From the NCBI GenBank assembly GCA_021827685.1, contig JAKAUM010000013.1:1-46567 (forward strand): a DNA stretch of 46,567 nucleotides, in the 5' to 3' direction. The notes beneath the pieces are model-generated. The model was given only the letters and a program-made list of their open reading frames with translations, was not told where the DNA came from and did not search any database. This DNA is from a bacterium (GTDB lineage: Bacteria > Patescibacteriota > Minisyncoccia > UBA6257 > 2-01-FULL-56-20). The position numbers were made by a program, and so were the translations under genes. Positions 6,906-15,552 of this stretch are shown here, piece after piece. Each line of letters begins with the position of its first letter. The stretch's first letter is position 1.

Positions 6906-9164
6906 ATGCAGAGCGCGAACGGAATACGCAGGATCCGCCGCCACCGATGGCTCCGTATTACGGGGCTTGTGGCCGCGTCGCTTATTATCGTCGTCTGCTT
7001 GATGGCCCTTTACTTCGTGGAAACGCTCCCCACCTTCGCCGAAATCATCAACCAGAACGATAACCTGAGCCAGTCCACGAGGATATACGACCGCACGGGC
7101 ACCATCCTCCTCTACCAAATTAACAGCTCGGGGGGCGCCCAGCGAACCGTCGTGCCTTTCGACCAGGTTCCGCAATCCCTTAAAGACGCGACGCTCGCCA
7201 TTGAAGATTCCAATTTCTATAACGAACCCGCATTCGACCTCCAGGGCATCCTCCGGGCATTCCTCGTCGACGTCACGACCGGCTCGTTCGCCGAAGGCGG
7301 TTCGACGATTACGCAACAGCTCGCGCGGACCGCGTTCCTTAACGACAACCGAACCATTACGAGGAAGCTCAAAGAGCTCATCCTCGCAATCCGGCTGAAC
7401 CAATACTATTCAAAAGACCAGATTTTCGATCTCTATTTGAACGAGGCGCCGTACGGGCCGAATATCTCCGGCGTTGAAGCCGCGAGCGAGGCGTATTTCG
7501 GCGAACCCGTCACCGGATTGAACCTCCCGCAGAGCGCGCTCCTTGCGGCGCTCCCCCAAGCGCCGAGCTATTACTCGCCATGGGGCAGCCACGTGGATGA
7601 GCTCGTCGCCCGCGCTCATCTCGTGCTCCAGCGCATGTACGCGCTCGGGGAAATAACGGAGCCCGAGCTCGGCGCGGCGCTGAAGTATAAATATTCGTTT
7701 CAGCCCCGCTCATCGGAGGCTATTAAGGCTCCTCATTTCGTCCTCGCCGTCGAAGATTATCTCGTGAAGAAATACGGCGAAGCGATGGTCGACACCGGCG
7801 GCCTGAAGGTGATCACGACGCTCGACTGGAACCTCCAGCAGGATGCGGAGCAGGCGGTCGCATGGGGAGCCGCAAGGAATCAGGAACTTTACGGCGGGTA
7901 CAACGCGGCACTTGTCGCGGAAGACCCCACTACCGGCCAGATCCTCGCGATGGTCGGCTCGCGGAACTATTTCGCTTCTTCGTCGCTCCCCGTCGGATGC
8001 ACCCCGGGCGTGAACTGTAAATTTGAGCCGAATTTCAACGTTGCGACTCAGGCGCTCCGTCAGCCAGGTTCTTCGCTGAAGCCATTCGTATATCTCACCG
8101 CCTTCCAGGAAGGATATACGCCGGACACGGTGCTATGGGATGTTCCCACGGAGTTCAGCACGAACCCCGCGTGCCCCGAGGTGCCCGACATGAATTCTAT
8201 AAACAAGCTCTGCTTCCACCCGACTGATTTCGATCCTTTCCAGGGGCCCATCTCCATGCGGGACGCCCTCGCGCAGTCGGTGAATGTCGCCGCGGTGAAA
8301 ACGCTCTATCTCGCCGGCATGAAGCCCGCCATCGCGAACATGCAGGCGTTCGGCCTTAAAACGCTTACAAGCCCCGACCAATATGGGCTTTCCCTCGTGC
8401 TCGGCGGCGGCGCGGTCCGCCTCGTCGACCTCGCAAAGGCCTATTCCGTGCTCGCGGACGACGGCGTGAAGCACGCGCAATCGATGGTGCTCCAGGTCCA
8501 GGCGCCTGACGGAAAGATTCTCGAGTCGTACACCGACAAGGCGACGCGGGTCGCCGACCCGCAATCCGTCCGCCTAGTGAATGACGTCCTCTCGGATCCG
8601 GTCGCGAGGAGCGGGCTCTTTAAGTCGGGCCTTGGGCTTACGACCGTCCCGGGGTACGACGTCGCGCTGAAGACGGGGACTTCGAACGACTACCGCGACA
8701 CGTGGGCGTCTGGCTATACGCCGAACTTCGTCGCCTCCGTATGGGCGGGGAATAACGACAACACACCCATGCAACGCAACGGTTCAAGTTTGCTTGCCGC
8801 GGTGCCGATGTGGCACATGTTCATGGAGAGCGCGCTCAAGGAGTTCCCGCCGGAATCGTTCCCCGCCCCGAGTCCCGTAACGACCACGAAACCGATCCTG
8901 AACGGGAATTATACTTACCAAAACCAATTGCATTCCATTCTCTACTACGTTAACCCCGCCGACCCGCTGGGGCCGCCCCCGACGGATCCGAATGCCGACC
9001 CGCAGTTCCGCAACTGGGAAGCGGCCGTGCAGGCATGGGCATCGAAAAACTTCCCGAACTACGGGACGTACAACCAGCCGGTTCCCGTAAGCGGCGCGGC
9101 GAGCGGCGCCCAGGGCCAAGGCGCAGGCCCGTCGGCCTCGGTATCGCCCGCGGCCGCGCCTTAG
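6906..9164 (+). CDS. Class A penicillin-binding protein (glycosyltransferase-transpeptidase)
   Basis: A 752-aa bifunctional enzyme that polymerises and cross-links peptidoglycan on the outer face of the cytoplasmic membrane. A basic N-terminus is followed by a membrane anchor (about 18-38). The GT51 domain shows EDSNFYNEPAFD with Glu100; the usual His of EDxxFxxHxG is Glu here. GGSTITQQ follows at 131-138. The transpeptidase domain has SxxK Ser389-Lys392, SxN Ser458-Asn460 and KTG at 589-591. The C-terminus is a Pro/Ala/Gly-rich tail. An ATG at 6900 is an alternative start. It converges on dnaN with 6 nt between stop codons. Confidence 0.94.
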   Translation: MQSANGIRRIRRHRWLRITGLVAASLIIVVCLMALYFVETLPTFAEIINQNDNLSQSTRIYDRTGTILLYQINSSGGAQRTVVPFDQVPQSLKDATLAIEDSNFYNEPAFDLQGILRAFLVDVTTGSFAEGGSTITQQLARTAFLNDNRTITRKLKELILAIRLNQYYSKDQIFDLYLNEAPYGPNISGVEAASEAYFGEPVTGLNLPQSALLAALPQAPSYYSPWGSHVDELVARAHLVLQRMYALGEITEPELGAALKYKYSFQPRSSEAIKAPHFVLAVEDYLVKKYGEAMVDTGGLKVITTLDWNLQQDAEQAVAWGAARNQELYGGYNAALVAEDPTTGQILAMVGSRNYFASSSLPVGCTPGVNCKFEPNFNVATQALRQPGSSLKPFVYLTAFQEGYTPDTVLWDVPTEFSTNPACPEVPDMNSINKLCFHPTDFDPFQGPISMRDALAQSVNVAAVKTLYLAGMKPAIANMQAFGLKTLTSPDQYGLSLVLGGGAVRLVDLAKAYSVLADDGVKHAQSMVLQVQAPDGKILESYTDKATRVADPQSVRLVNDVLSDPVARSGLFKSGLGLTTVPGYDVALKTGTSNDYRDTWASGYTPNFVASVWAGNNDNTPMQRNGSSLLAAVPMWHMFMESALKEFPPESFPAPSPVTTTKPILNGNYTYQNQLHSILYYVNPADPLGPPPTDPNADPQFRNWEAAVQAWASKNFPNYGTYNQPVPVSGAASGAQGQGAGPSASVSPAAAP

Positions 9165-9170
9165 CGGCGC

Positions 9171-10280
9171 CTATGATTTTAGAATCGGCTTCAGGATATA
9201 AAGGTATGACGCGTCCCCCGATGGGCGAAGAAGCGCCGGGTTCCCCTCTTCCTGCAGCCCGATAAACAGCTCTTCGCCCTCCATGGCGCGCACGGGGTCG
9301 GCCAGATAGCGCCAGTTAAAAAACGTTTCGGCGGCGTCCCCTTTGATTTTTGCGGGAATAAGGTAGCTGTTCTCGCCGAGCGACTGATCCGACGAACTTA
9401 CCTCGATGACTTTTTTGTTCGCCGCCGCCGCGATCTTTACCTCATTCGTCCTCTGCCCGAAGATACTTGCGAGCTTTATGGCGTTAAGGAATTCTTCGCG
9501 GTTGACGACAGCCTCGAGCGAAAACTCTTTGGGTATCAGCGGGAGGTAGTCGGGGAAACTGCCCTCAACGAGGCGGGAGATAAGCTCGGCGCCATCGGTC
9601 CTGAAAACGACCTGGCTCTCGCCATGAGAAATCTTCACCATCTCATCCTTCTTTATTATGCGCGCGGCCTCCTGGCCCGTTTTCAGCGGGATTAGGATCT
9701 TAAACGGTTCCTTATGCGACGAGCTGAAAAGGTTTTGCGGGATTGTTTTTTCCGCCAGGCGGAATCCGTCAGTCGCGACGAGTTTTATGGTGTCCAGCGC
9801 AAAATCGAAAAGTATGGTGTTGAGTTCCGGCCGGAGGTCGGAGAATTGCGCGGCAACTATGGTTTCTTGGAGCGCGTCCTTAAGAAGCGCGCCTTTTATC
9901 CCTAAGGTCTCGCCGCCGCCGCCAACCTGCGGCGTTACCGGAAATTCCTCCGCGGGGATTCCTTGTATGGTCGCCTGATAGTTATCGGTTTTTATCGTAA
10001 GTGATTCGTCTTTTTTCTCGAAATTAAGGCGGTCTCCCTGGATGTTGTTGATAAGGTTCGAAAGTAGCGCGATCGGCACGGTGATGTTTCCTTTCTCTAT
10101 GACCTTCCCCGAAAGGCGGCTTGTTATTGAAATATCAAGGTTTGTCGCGGTGAAGGAGATGGCGTCCGTTATGGAAATAAGGACGTTTCTTAGGATTGGA
10201 AGGTTGAGATTCTCCCCGGAAGCCCTCTCGATGGTGGATATGGCGTCCTTCACGTTCGATCTTAGCGCGATGAATTGCAT
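9171..10280 (-). CDS. dnaN: DNA polymerase III beta sliding clamp
   Basis: A 369-aa clamp, the usual length for the family, built from three repeated domains. The start MQFIALRSNVKDAISTIER and the ending LYILKPIL are typical of DnaN. It holds the replicative polymerase on DNA. It follows dnaA on the same strand after an 86-nt AT-rich gap, the standard origin arrangement. A -10 TATTAT (10293-10288 on minus) ends 7 nt before the ATG, so its mRNA may be leaderless. Confidence 0.97.
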   Translation of the reverse strand: MQFIALRSNVKDAISTIERASGENLNLPILRNVLISITDAISFTATNLDISITSRLSGKVIEKGNITVPIALLSNLINNIQGDRLNFEKKDESLTIKTDNYQATIQGIPAEEFPVTPQVGGGGETLGIKGALLKDALQETIVAAQFSDLRPELNTILFDFALDTIKLVATDGFRLAEKTIPQNLFSSSHKEPFKILIPLKTGQEAARIIKKDEMVKISHGESQVVFRTDGAELISRLVEGSFPDYLPLIPKEFSLEAVVNREEFLNAIKLASIFGQRTNEVKIAAAANKKVIEVSSSDQSLGENSYLIPAKIKGDAAETFFNWRYLADPVRAMEGEELFIGLQEEGNPALLRPSGDASYLYILKPILKS

Positions 10281-10366
10281 GGTAGTTATAATATATATTT
10301 TATATAAATACTTATTGTTATTATTAAGCGGTTGAATTTAGTGGATAAGTGCTATTTAACAAGGAA
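10281..10366. other. AT-rich dnaA-dnaN gap, possible origin unwinding element
   Basis: From 10285 to 10327 the sequence is almost all A and T. Next to it, on the minus strand at 10348-10340, is TTATCCACT, one mismatch from the DnaA box TTATCCACA. An AT block beside a DnaA box is what an origin unwinding element needs, though the same AT-rich stretch also provides the dnaN promoter. Confidence 0.4.
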
Positions 10367-11713
10367 CTAGCTTTTATAAATAATATCCTTAATTGTTAAT
10401 ATCTTCTGGTTTAAGGATGAGTTCCTGTTGATTTCCTGGTTAATCTTTTCATAGGAATGGATCGCGGTGGTGTGATCCCTCCCCATCTTTTCCCCTATGT
10501 ATGGGTATGAAAGGTCCGAGATTTCCCGAAGTAGATACATTGCGATCTGCCGCGGCTCGACGATTTCCTTTCTCCGGTTGTGGCTTACGATATCCTCGAT
10601 GGTGACGTTGAAAAATTCGGCGACCGCCTTAAGTATCTGTGCGTCACCCACCTGCTTCGAGGTATTCTTCACCGCCTTGTCGATAATGTCTTCCGCCGCG
10701 GCGCGCGAAACCTCGCCGCCCTTCTGTTCCTGGAGGAATACGAGTTTTTTCAGCACGCCTTCCAGCTCACGCACGTTTTTCCTAAGGCGGCGGGCGATAA
10801 GATCCACGACGTCTTCGCGGAGGGAGCGGCCCGCCTCCTGGAGCTTGCTCTGTATAATCGCGACTCTCATCTCGTATTCCGGATAGCCGATATCGGCGAC
10901 GAAACCGCCCTCAAAGCGCGATCTGAGCCGCGCCTCAAGCGTGGGGATGGACTGCGGGGGCCGGTCGGATGAGATGATAATCTGCTTGTTGCTCTCATAG
11001 AGCGCGTTGAAGGTATGGAAAAACTCCTCCTCGGTCTTTTCCTTGCCGCCGATGAATTGGATGTCGTCGATAATGAGGACGTCGGCGTCCCGATATTTTT
11101 TCTTCACGCTCTCTATGCGGTCGTTGCGGAGGCCCCAGACGACTTCGCGGGTATACTGCTCCGAGGGGATGTACTTCGGCTTGATTTTACGGTCGTATTT
11201 GGAAACGATCTCGTTGCCTATTGCCTGGATGAGGTGGGTTTTACCAAGGCCGACGCCGCCATAGATGAAGAACGGATTATATTTCCCTATTTTTTCGATA
11301 ATTGCCTTCGCGGCGGTATATGCGAGCTCGTTCGACGGGCCCACGACGAACGAAGAGAGCGTATACCGCGGATTAAGGTTGGTTTCCAGCTCGGCGCTCC
11401 CGAATTCAAGGCCGCCCGCGGCGGCCTCGGGCGCATTGTTGGCCGGAGCCGTCTTTTGAGCCTGCGCCTTCTGATTGATCACGAACTCAACCTTCTTAAT
11501 GGAGCTGTCCGTATTGCGGAGGATGCCCAGAATATTCTTATAATACTTGTCCTCAACCCAATTTTTTGCGAACGTACTAGGAAGAGAAACGTAAAGCGTG
11601 CCTTCGCGCCAATCAAGCGGCCTGCTATTCCTAAGCCACATTGAAAAATTAGCCTTAGAAAGCTGGATCTCCATCTCCCCCATCGTCGATTGCCAGAGTT
11701 TATCGAGATCCAT
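10367..11713 (-). CDS. dnaA: Chromosomal replication initiator DnaA
   Basis: A 448-aa AAA+ initiator that binds DnaA boxes and opens the origin. Domain I covers about 1-80. A short Ala-rich linker follows (83-100). The ATPase domain has Walker A GGVGLGKTH (152-160) and Walker B DVLIIDDIQF. The C-terminal helix-turn-helix carries the signature MGRDHTTAIHSYEKI, which reads the DnaA box. The gene order dnaN-dnaA-rpmH-rnpA-yidC-jag is the ancestral bacterial origin cluster. Confidence 0.98.
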   Translation of the reverse strand: MDLDKLWQSTMGEMEIQLSKANFSMWLRNSRPLDWREGTLYVSLPSTFAKNWVEDKYYKNILGILRNTDSSIKKVEFVINQKAQAQKTAPANNAPEAAAGGLEFGSAELETNLNPRYTLSSFVVGPSNELAYTAAKAIIEKIGKYNPFFIYGGVGLGKTHLIQAIGNEIVSKYDRKIKPKYIPSEQYTREVVWGLRNDRIESVKKKYRDADVLIIDDIQFIGGKEKTEEEFFHTFNALYESNKQIIISSDRPPQSIPTLEARLRSRFEGGFVADIGYPEYEMRVAIIQSKLQEAGRSLREDVVDLIARRLRKNVRELEGVLKKLVFLQEQKGGEVSRAAAEDIIDKAVKNTSKQVGDAQILKAVAEFFNVTIEDIVSHNRRKEIVEPRQIAMYLLREISDLSYPYIGEKMGRDHTTAIHSYEKINQEINRNSSLNQKILTIKDIIYKS

Positions 11714-11734
11714 AAAAGTTTCAACTTATCTTAC

Positions 11735-11763
11735 TTCATACGCTTCCCCCGTCAAAGAGTCAA
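11735..11763 (-). promoter_or_regulatory. dnaA promoter
   Basis: On the minus strand TTGACT (11763-11758), 17-bp spacer and TATGAA (11740-11735). The start site would be about 15 nt before the dnaA ATG. The exact DnaA box lies about 24 nt upstream of the -35, a position that could allow autoregulation. Confidence 0.45.
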
Positions 11764-11849
11764 ATAGAAAGTTTTTGTGTACGGTTTGTGCATAACCTGT
11801 TCGACGGGGTGTCGGCGGCCGGCGGCGGCTGGCGCACTGCGGGGTTTTA

Positions 11850-11858
11850 TGGTAGCAT
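11850..11858 (+). promoter_or_regulatory. Extended -10 promoter of rpmH, leaderless
   Basis: TGG-TAGCAT (11850-11858) ends 7 nt before the rpmH ATG at 11866, placing the transcript start on the start codon. No Shine-Dalgarno sequence precedes it. Confidence 0.45.
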
Positions 11859-11865
11859 TGCACTA

Positions 11866-12000
11866 ATGTCGTTAACCTATAATCCAAAGAAGAGAAAGAG
11901 GGCGCGGACCCACGGCTTCTTAAAACGGCAGCGGTCGCCGGGAGGCCGGCGGACGATCGCGCGCCGCCGCGCAAAGGGAAGGAAGCGGCTTTCCGCGTAG
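11866..12000 (+). CDS. rpmH: Ribosomal protein bL34
   Basis: A 44-aa, very basic protein of the large ribosomal subunit. It shows the family signature [18 protein letters not shown], then [17 protein letters not shown]. The start at 11866 matches the usual family N-terminus; longer in-frame starts would add unrelated residues. It heads the rpmH-rnpA-yidC-jag cluster beside the origin. Confidence 0.97.
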   Translation: MSLTYNPKKRKRARTHGFLKRQRSPGGRRTIARRRAKGRKRLSA

Positions 12001-12016
12001 CCAACCCCCGCTTAAG

Positions 12017-12352
12017 ATGCGCTTCTCGAGGCTTCCGGGGCGCGAATTCCGGCAGGGAGGATACCGAACCGCCGCCACGCCATTCTTTTCCGTAAAGGCG
12101 AAGAAGAACGGCATGGGAAAATGGCGCGCGGGGGTCGTGGCGGGCACGGCGGTCCATAAAAGCGCCGCGAAGCGGAATTTCTGGAAGCGCCAAACGATGG
12201 GAATCCTAAGGGCATTGCCCGAGCGTCCTGCGCCAAGGGGCGCGGGTTCGCCCGCGGAAACGCACGACGTCCTCGTCATCCTTTTTTCCAAGGTGAACGG
12301 TCTTACCAAAAGACAGTTTCAGGAGAAGCTAACACATGAGCTATTTTTTTAA
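12017..12352 (+). CDS. rnpA: Ribonuclease P protein component
   Basis: A 111-aa basic protein that helps the RNase P RNA cleave tRNA 5' leaders. The family core is visible: a Phe-rich strand (FFSVKAKKNG), GVVAGTAVHKSAAKRNFWKRQ, equivalent to the RNR motif region, and DVLVILFSKVNGLTKRQF. It starts 16 nt after rpmH and overlaps yidC by 17 nt. The RNR motif reads KRNFWKRQ, slightly divergent from the KRNRxKR consensus. Confidence 0.9.
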   Translation: MRFSRLPGREFRQGGYRTAATPFFSVKAKKNGMGKWRAGVVAGTAVHKSAAKRNFWKRQTMGILRALPERPAPRGAGSPAETHDVLVILFSKVNGLTKRQFQEKLTHELFF

Positions 12353-13049
12353 CCTCGTCTTTTACCACCCGATTCTCAACCTCCTCGTCTATTTTTACGA
12401 GACGGTGGCGGCGCGGAATTTCGGGTTCGCGATTATTTTCGTCACCATCGTCGTCCGCCTGATCCTCTACCCGTTTTTTCATAAAGGTGCTCGACAGCAG
12501 ATGCTGATGCAGCGCATCCAGCCGGAAGTTCGGAAAATCCAGGAGCTCCATAAGAACGACCGCGAGAAGCAGACGCAGGCCCTCATGGCGCTGTATAAAC
12601 AGCACGGCGTCAGCCCGTTTTCGAGTATCCTTCTGCTCATTATTCAAATTCCCATTATGCTCGCGCTGTTTTACGCCGTTCAGGCTCCCTCTCACGGCGC
12701 AATCTCCGGGCTCTATTCCTACATCCCCCAGCCGGGCGCGGTAAATACGGGATTCTTCGGCATAAACCTCACGGCACCCAGCCTGGTCCTCATTCTTTGC
12801 GCAGCGATAGCGCAATATTTCCAGGCGCGCCTCGCCATTTATAAGAATCCCGCGCCCGGCGCGAAGCCCTCGCAGGCCGAGAAAATGGCGCGGCAGATGT
12901 CGTTCATCGGCCCCATTTTCACGCTGATAGTTTTCTACCGTCTCCCGGCCGCGATAGGGCTCTACTGGTTCGCCACGTCCGCCTTCTCGGTCTTCCAACA
13001 GATTATCGTAAACCGCCACTTCAAGCGCGGCGAGACGGCGGCTATCTGA
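12336..13049 (+). CDS. yidC: Membrane protein insertase YidC/OxaA
   Basis: A 237-aa, short Gram-positive-like form without the large periplasmic domain. It inserts proteins into the cytoplasmic membrane. Five hydrophobic segments are visible. Arg41 in IIFVTIVVRLILYP is the conserved groove arginine, followed by the cytoplasmic coiled loop QQMLMQRIQPEVRKIQELHKND and the late motif GLYWFATSAFSVFQQ. It has no obvious lipoprotein signal. It overlaps rnpA, so they are co-transcribed. Confidence 0.95.
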   Translation: MSYFFNLVFYHPILNLLVYFYETVAARNFGFAIIFVTIVVRLILYPFFHKGARQQMLMQRIQPEVRKIQELHKNDREKQTQALMALYKQHGVSPFSSILLLIIQIPIMLALFYAVQAPSHGAISGLYSYIPQPGAVNTGFFGINLTAPSLVLILCAAIAQYFQARLAIYKNPAPGAKPSQAEKMARQMSFIGPIFTLIVFYRLPAAIGLYWFATSAFSVFQQIIVNRHFKRGETAAI

Positions 13050-13163
13050 TCCGCGCCCGCGGGCGCCCGCCGTCATGCGCGACGCGTCTGGCGCGGCCGA
13101 GAGAAGCGGAAACGCATGCCGCCGCTTGCGTTTCTTAAAAAAATATGAAATAGTACCATCACT

Positions 13164-13637
13164 ATGGAGAGTTGGGAGGAGATGACGAAAAAGTTGGCCG
13201 AGTCCATGGGATTCCGCGATTACCGGATAGAGATGAAACCGGAGGAAAAGCGCGGTTCGCTTTTCATTTACGACGGCGGGAGCGTCTTAAAGGAGAATCT
13301 TCCGGCTATCGTCGAGGGCATCAACCATATTTTCCAGATGGTTGCGAAAAAGAACGGCGCCGACCTCATCTTCATGGACGTGAACAACTATCGTCAGGAG
13401 CGCGAGGTGCTCATCGCGGAGCTCGCACGCGCGGCGGCGAAGAAAGCCGTGGCGACGAAAGGAGAAGTGCCTCTCCCTGCAATGAACTCTTATGAGCGGC
13501 GGCTCGTACACGTCGCGCTCGCGGTGCATCCCGAGGTGACTACGGAAAGCGTCGGCGAAGGGAAGGAGCGCTATGTAATTATCAAGCCTATCGCCGAGAA
13601 CGGTTCCGCGAGTCAGCTCGCAAGCGACACGGCGTAG
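13164..13637 (+). CDS. jag: Jag/KhpB-family KH-R3H RNA-binding protein
   Basis: A 157-aa protein with a KH-like domain (about 25-75, with ADLIFMDVNNYRQER) and a C-terminal R3H domain (NSYERRLVHVALAVHPEVTTESVGEGKERYVII). It lacks the long Jag N-terminal domain. The family binds RNA and affects cell wall growth, and it almost always sits after yidC, as here. A 114-nt gap with GC-rich hairpins separates it from yidC. Its end overlaps the opposing gene's end by 25 nt. Confidence 0.9.
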   Translation: MESWEEMTKKLAESMGFRDYRIEMKPEEKRGSLFIYDGGSVLKENLPAIVEGINHIFQMVAKKNGADLIFMDVNNYRQEREVLIAELARAAAKKAVATKGEVPLPAMNSYERRLVHVALAVHPEVTTESVGEGKERYVIIKPIAENGSASQLASDTA

Positions 13638-14848
13638 AGCTTTCTGTCGTAGCGGTTTATGAAGAAAAGAACCCCGTTGAAGACGCGGAGAGCGGTCGCG
13701 TCAACCGGAATCGGCGGGGTGAATATATCGTTCAAGGCGCCGGTTGAAGCATTCACTTTATAGAGCGTATCGACCGTGAAAAGCGACATCTGGTCATAGC
13801 TGTCCGGGAGCGCCGCGCCCGAAAAGGTTCCGGGATCCTGCGGGACGGCGCAATAGAAATCAAGATAAGACGACGATGCGGCCGTTTCCGTATTAAATAC
13901 GCATTTCGACGGGAGGGTGAGAAGGGTGAGCGGCTGGAGGTTCCCCGTGGAAGAATCCCAGAGCGACAGCGTCCCGCCCTGCGCGCCATCGCCGCTTGTA
14001 AAGACGAGCGCGTCGGGTGCGGAAGTATTGCTCCAAATGGTCTCCATGCCCGCCTGCGCGACGAGCGGGCGGGAGAAAGCCCCGGTCGCCGTATTGAAGA
14101 TTATAAAAGTCCCCTTTTCGTATGCGCTCGGCCTGTCGGCGATGACGATTTCCCCTTCTGCCGGCCAGAACAGGGAAACGTCCTGGAGGCGGAGCGTGGC
14201 GAGCGCTACCGGGCGCGGATTCTGCGATGAGAGGTTAATCACATTAAGCTGTTCACTGCCATCGAGCTTCATCGTCATATAGGCCACTTTGTCGCCGACC
14301 GGCGACCAGACGGGCGAGATGGCGCCGGGAGGGAGCGGATGCCACGTTTTTGAGCCGAGAGAGAACACGCTCGTTTGGGGCGCAGAGGGATCGCCGAAGT
14401 TCACTAATATATTCGTCCCGTCATGCGAGAAACTCGCGGAGATAATATCCGTAATCGCGGTGGAGCTCAAGAACGCAGGCTCGCCGTCGAGGATGGCGGC
14501 TATCTTCCCGTCAGGCTCCACGATCGTCACATTATTTTGGGGATCGATGAAGTATGCGAGCGTCGGCTCGTTGGAAATCATCCCGAAACGCACGGTGCCG
14601 CTTGCCGCTTCCTGCGGGGGGATAAGGGCGACGCTGGAGGACGTAGTTTGGCCGGAACCGCCGCCGTTGTTTCCCGAACCCGTTCCGCTTCCTCCGGAAT
14701 TTCCCGTGCCGACGACGGGAAGCTGTCCCGTGCCCGCTCCGGACGGGCTCAAAGCTGGAGAATAGTTCTTGCCGAAGAGCAGTATGGCAAGAACGACAAC
14801 GAGGATGGCGGCGAGAATGACCGTGATCAGTGTGGTGCGGCGCCTCAT
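13613..14848 (-). CDS. Membrane-anchored beta-propeller-like protein
   Basis: A 411-aa protein with one N-terminal membrane anchor (residues 6-27), then a Gly/Ser-rich linker (about 35-75) and an extracellular domain. Strand repeats such as ISASFSHDGTNILVNF and ISPVWSPVGDKVAYMT resemble TolB/WD40-type propeller blades, which bind proteins or glycans. No enzymatic motif is seen. It is the last gene of the secretion-like operon, 15 nt after the VirB2-like gene, so it may be an outer part of that apparatus. The propeller call is from repeat pattern only. Confidence 0.7.
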   Translation of the reverse strand: MRRRTTLITVILAAILVVVLAILLFGKNYSPALSPSGAGTGQLPVVGTGNSGGSGTGSGNNGGGSGQTTSSSVALIPPQEAASGTVRFGMISNEPTLAYFIDPQNNVTIVEPDGKIAAILDGEPAFLSSTAITDIISASFSHDGTNILVNFGDPSAPQTSVFSLGSKTWHPLPPGAISPVWSPVGDKVAYMTMKLDGSEQLNVINLSSQNPRPVALATLRLQDVSLFWPAEGEIVIADRPSAYEKGTFIIFNTATGAFSRPLVAQAGMETIWSNTSAPDALVFTSGDGAQGGTLSLWDSSTGNLQPLTLLTLPSKCVFNTETAASSSYLDFYCAVPQDPGTFSGAALPDSYDQMSLFTVDTLYKVNASTGALNDIFTPPIPVDATALRVFNGVLFFINRYDRKLYAVSLAS

Positions 14849-14863
14849 TGGTTTAATGATATA

Positions 14864-15547
14864 TCATTTACAGGACCATGTGCCGCCGCTTAAGGTGCAT
14901 TTCTGGCTTTTATTCGCGCACGGCCCGTTATTCCCCCCGTTTTCACTCCCGCATGCAGCTTTGCCGCCGATGGCGGCGACGCACTCCGGCGGAGATGCCG
15001 AATTCCAGCATACCTGGGACGCGGGACTGCAGGTAGTGTTTCCGCAAGGGAAAGCGGACGCCGGCTGGCCGCACTCGCTCACGGACGAAATCATAATACA
15101 TGTTTCGCCCGCGCATCCGACTGCGGCGGAGCAGTTCGAGTCCGTAGCCGTACTGCAGGCGTAAATGCCATTCGCCGCGACGCAGCCGTATACGCCGGTC
15201 GTCGCGGCTTGCGGCAGAGTCGGAGTTTGAAGCGCCGGCAGTAACGGATTCCCCAGCGTCACCAGGGCGGGGTTCACGGTCTGGAGGATGAGATAGGCGC
15301 CCGCAAGGAGCAGGAGTCCGAGGAGAGCCCCCGTGATCCAGCTCTTGCCCTCGCTCTCGGAGGAGGGGTTCCCCCTCCCTAATGCATACTTTATCCCCCC
15401 ATAGACGATGGCGCCGAAGGCAAGGATCCCTGCAAGCGAGAGGGCAAAGAGGTAGATCCCCTGCACCATCCCCGGCACCGTGTTGGCGGCGGCGAGGGGG
15501 ATGCTCGGGTTTATGGTGACCATTGCTGCAAGCGCGCGAGGAATCAT
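14864..15547 (-). CDS. VirB2/TrbC-like two-helix membrane protein with Cys-rich tail
   Basis: A 227-aa protein. Two hydrophobic helices (about 27-52 and 70-90) enclose a short basic loop (GGIKYALGRGNPSSESEGKSW), the layout of VirB2/TrbC pilin subunits. After residue 115 comes an unusual tail with about 14 cysteines in small Cys-X(4-8)-Cys knots, likely extracellular and disulfide-bonded. Typical VirB2 lacks such a tail. It sits 5 nt after the Ig-like gene's stop in the same operon. Membrane topology is inferred; the VirB2 link rests on layout and context. Confidence 0.65.
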   Translation of the reverse strand: MIPRALAAMVTINPSIPLAAANTVPGMVQGIYLFALSLAGILAFGAIVYGGIKYALGRGNPSSESEGKSWITGALLGLLLLAGAYLILQTVNPALVTLGNPLLPALQTPTLPQAATTGVYGCVAANGIYACSTATDSNCSAAVGCAGETCIMISSVSECGQPASAFPCGNTTCSPASQVCWNSASPPECVAAIGGKAACGSENGGNNGPCANKSQKCTLSGGTWSCK

Positions 15548-15552
15548 AGCGG

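Larger units (their letters stand above)
11714..11865. other. dnaA-rpmH intergenic region, probable oriC
   Basis: This 152-nt divergent gap holds an exact DnaA box, TTATGCACA on the minus strand (11795-11787), and a weaker box-like TACACA element about 10 nt away. A GC-rich CGG-repeat stretch (about 11808-11832) follows. Origins commonly lie beside dnaA, so this gap and the dnaA-dnaN gap together are the best oriC candidates. Only one perfect box is seen, fewer than in well-studied origins. Confidence 0.5.

Noticed and set aside
13053-13066. 14-bp GCGCCCGCGGGCGC palindrome between yidC and jag
   Set aside because: GC-rich chance palindromes are frequent in this DNA and no T-run or partner site supports a terminator or operator.
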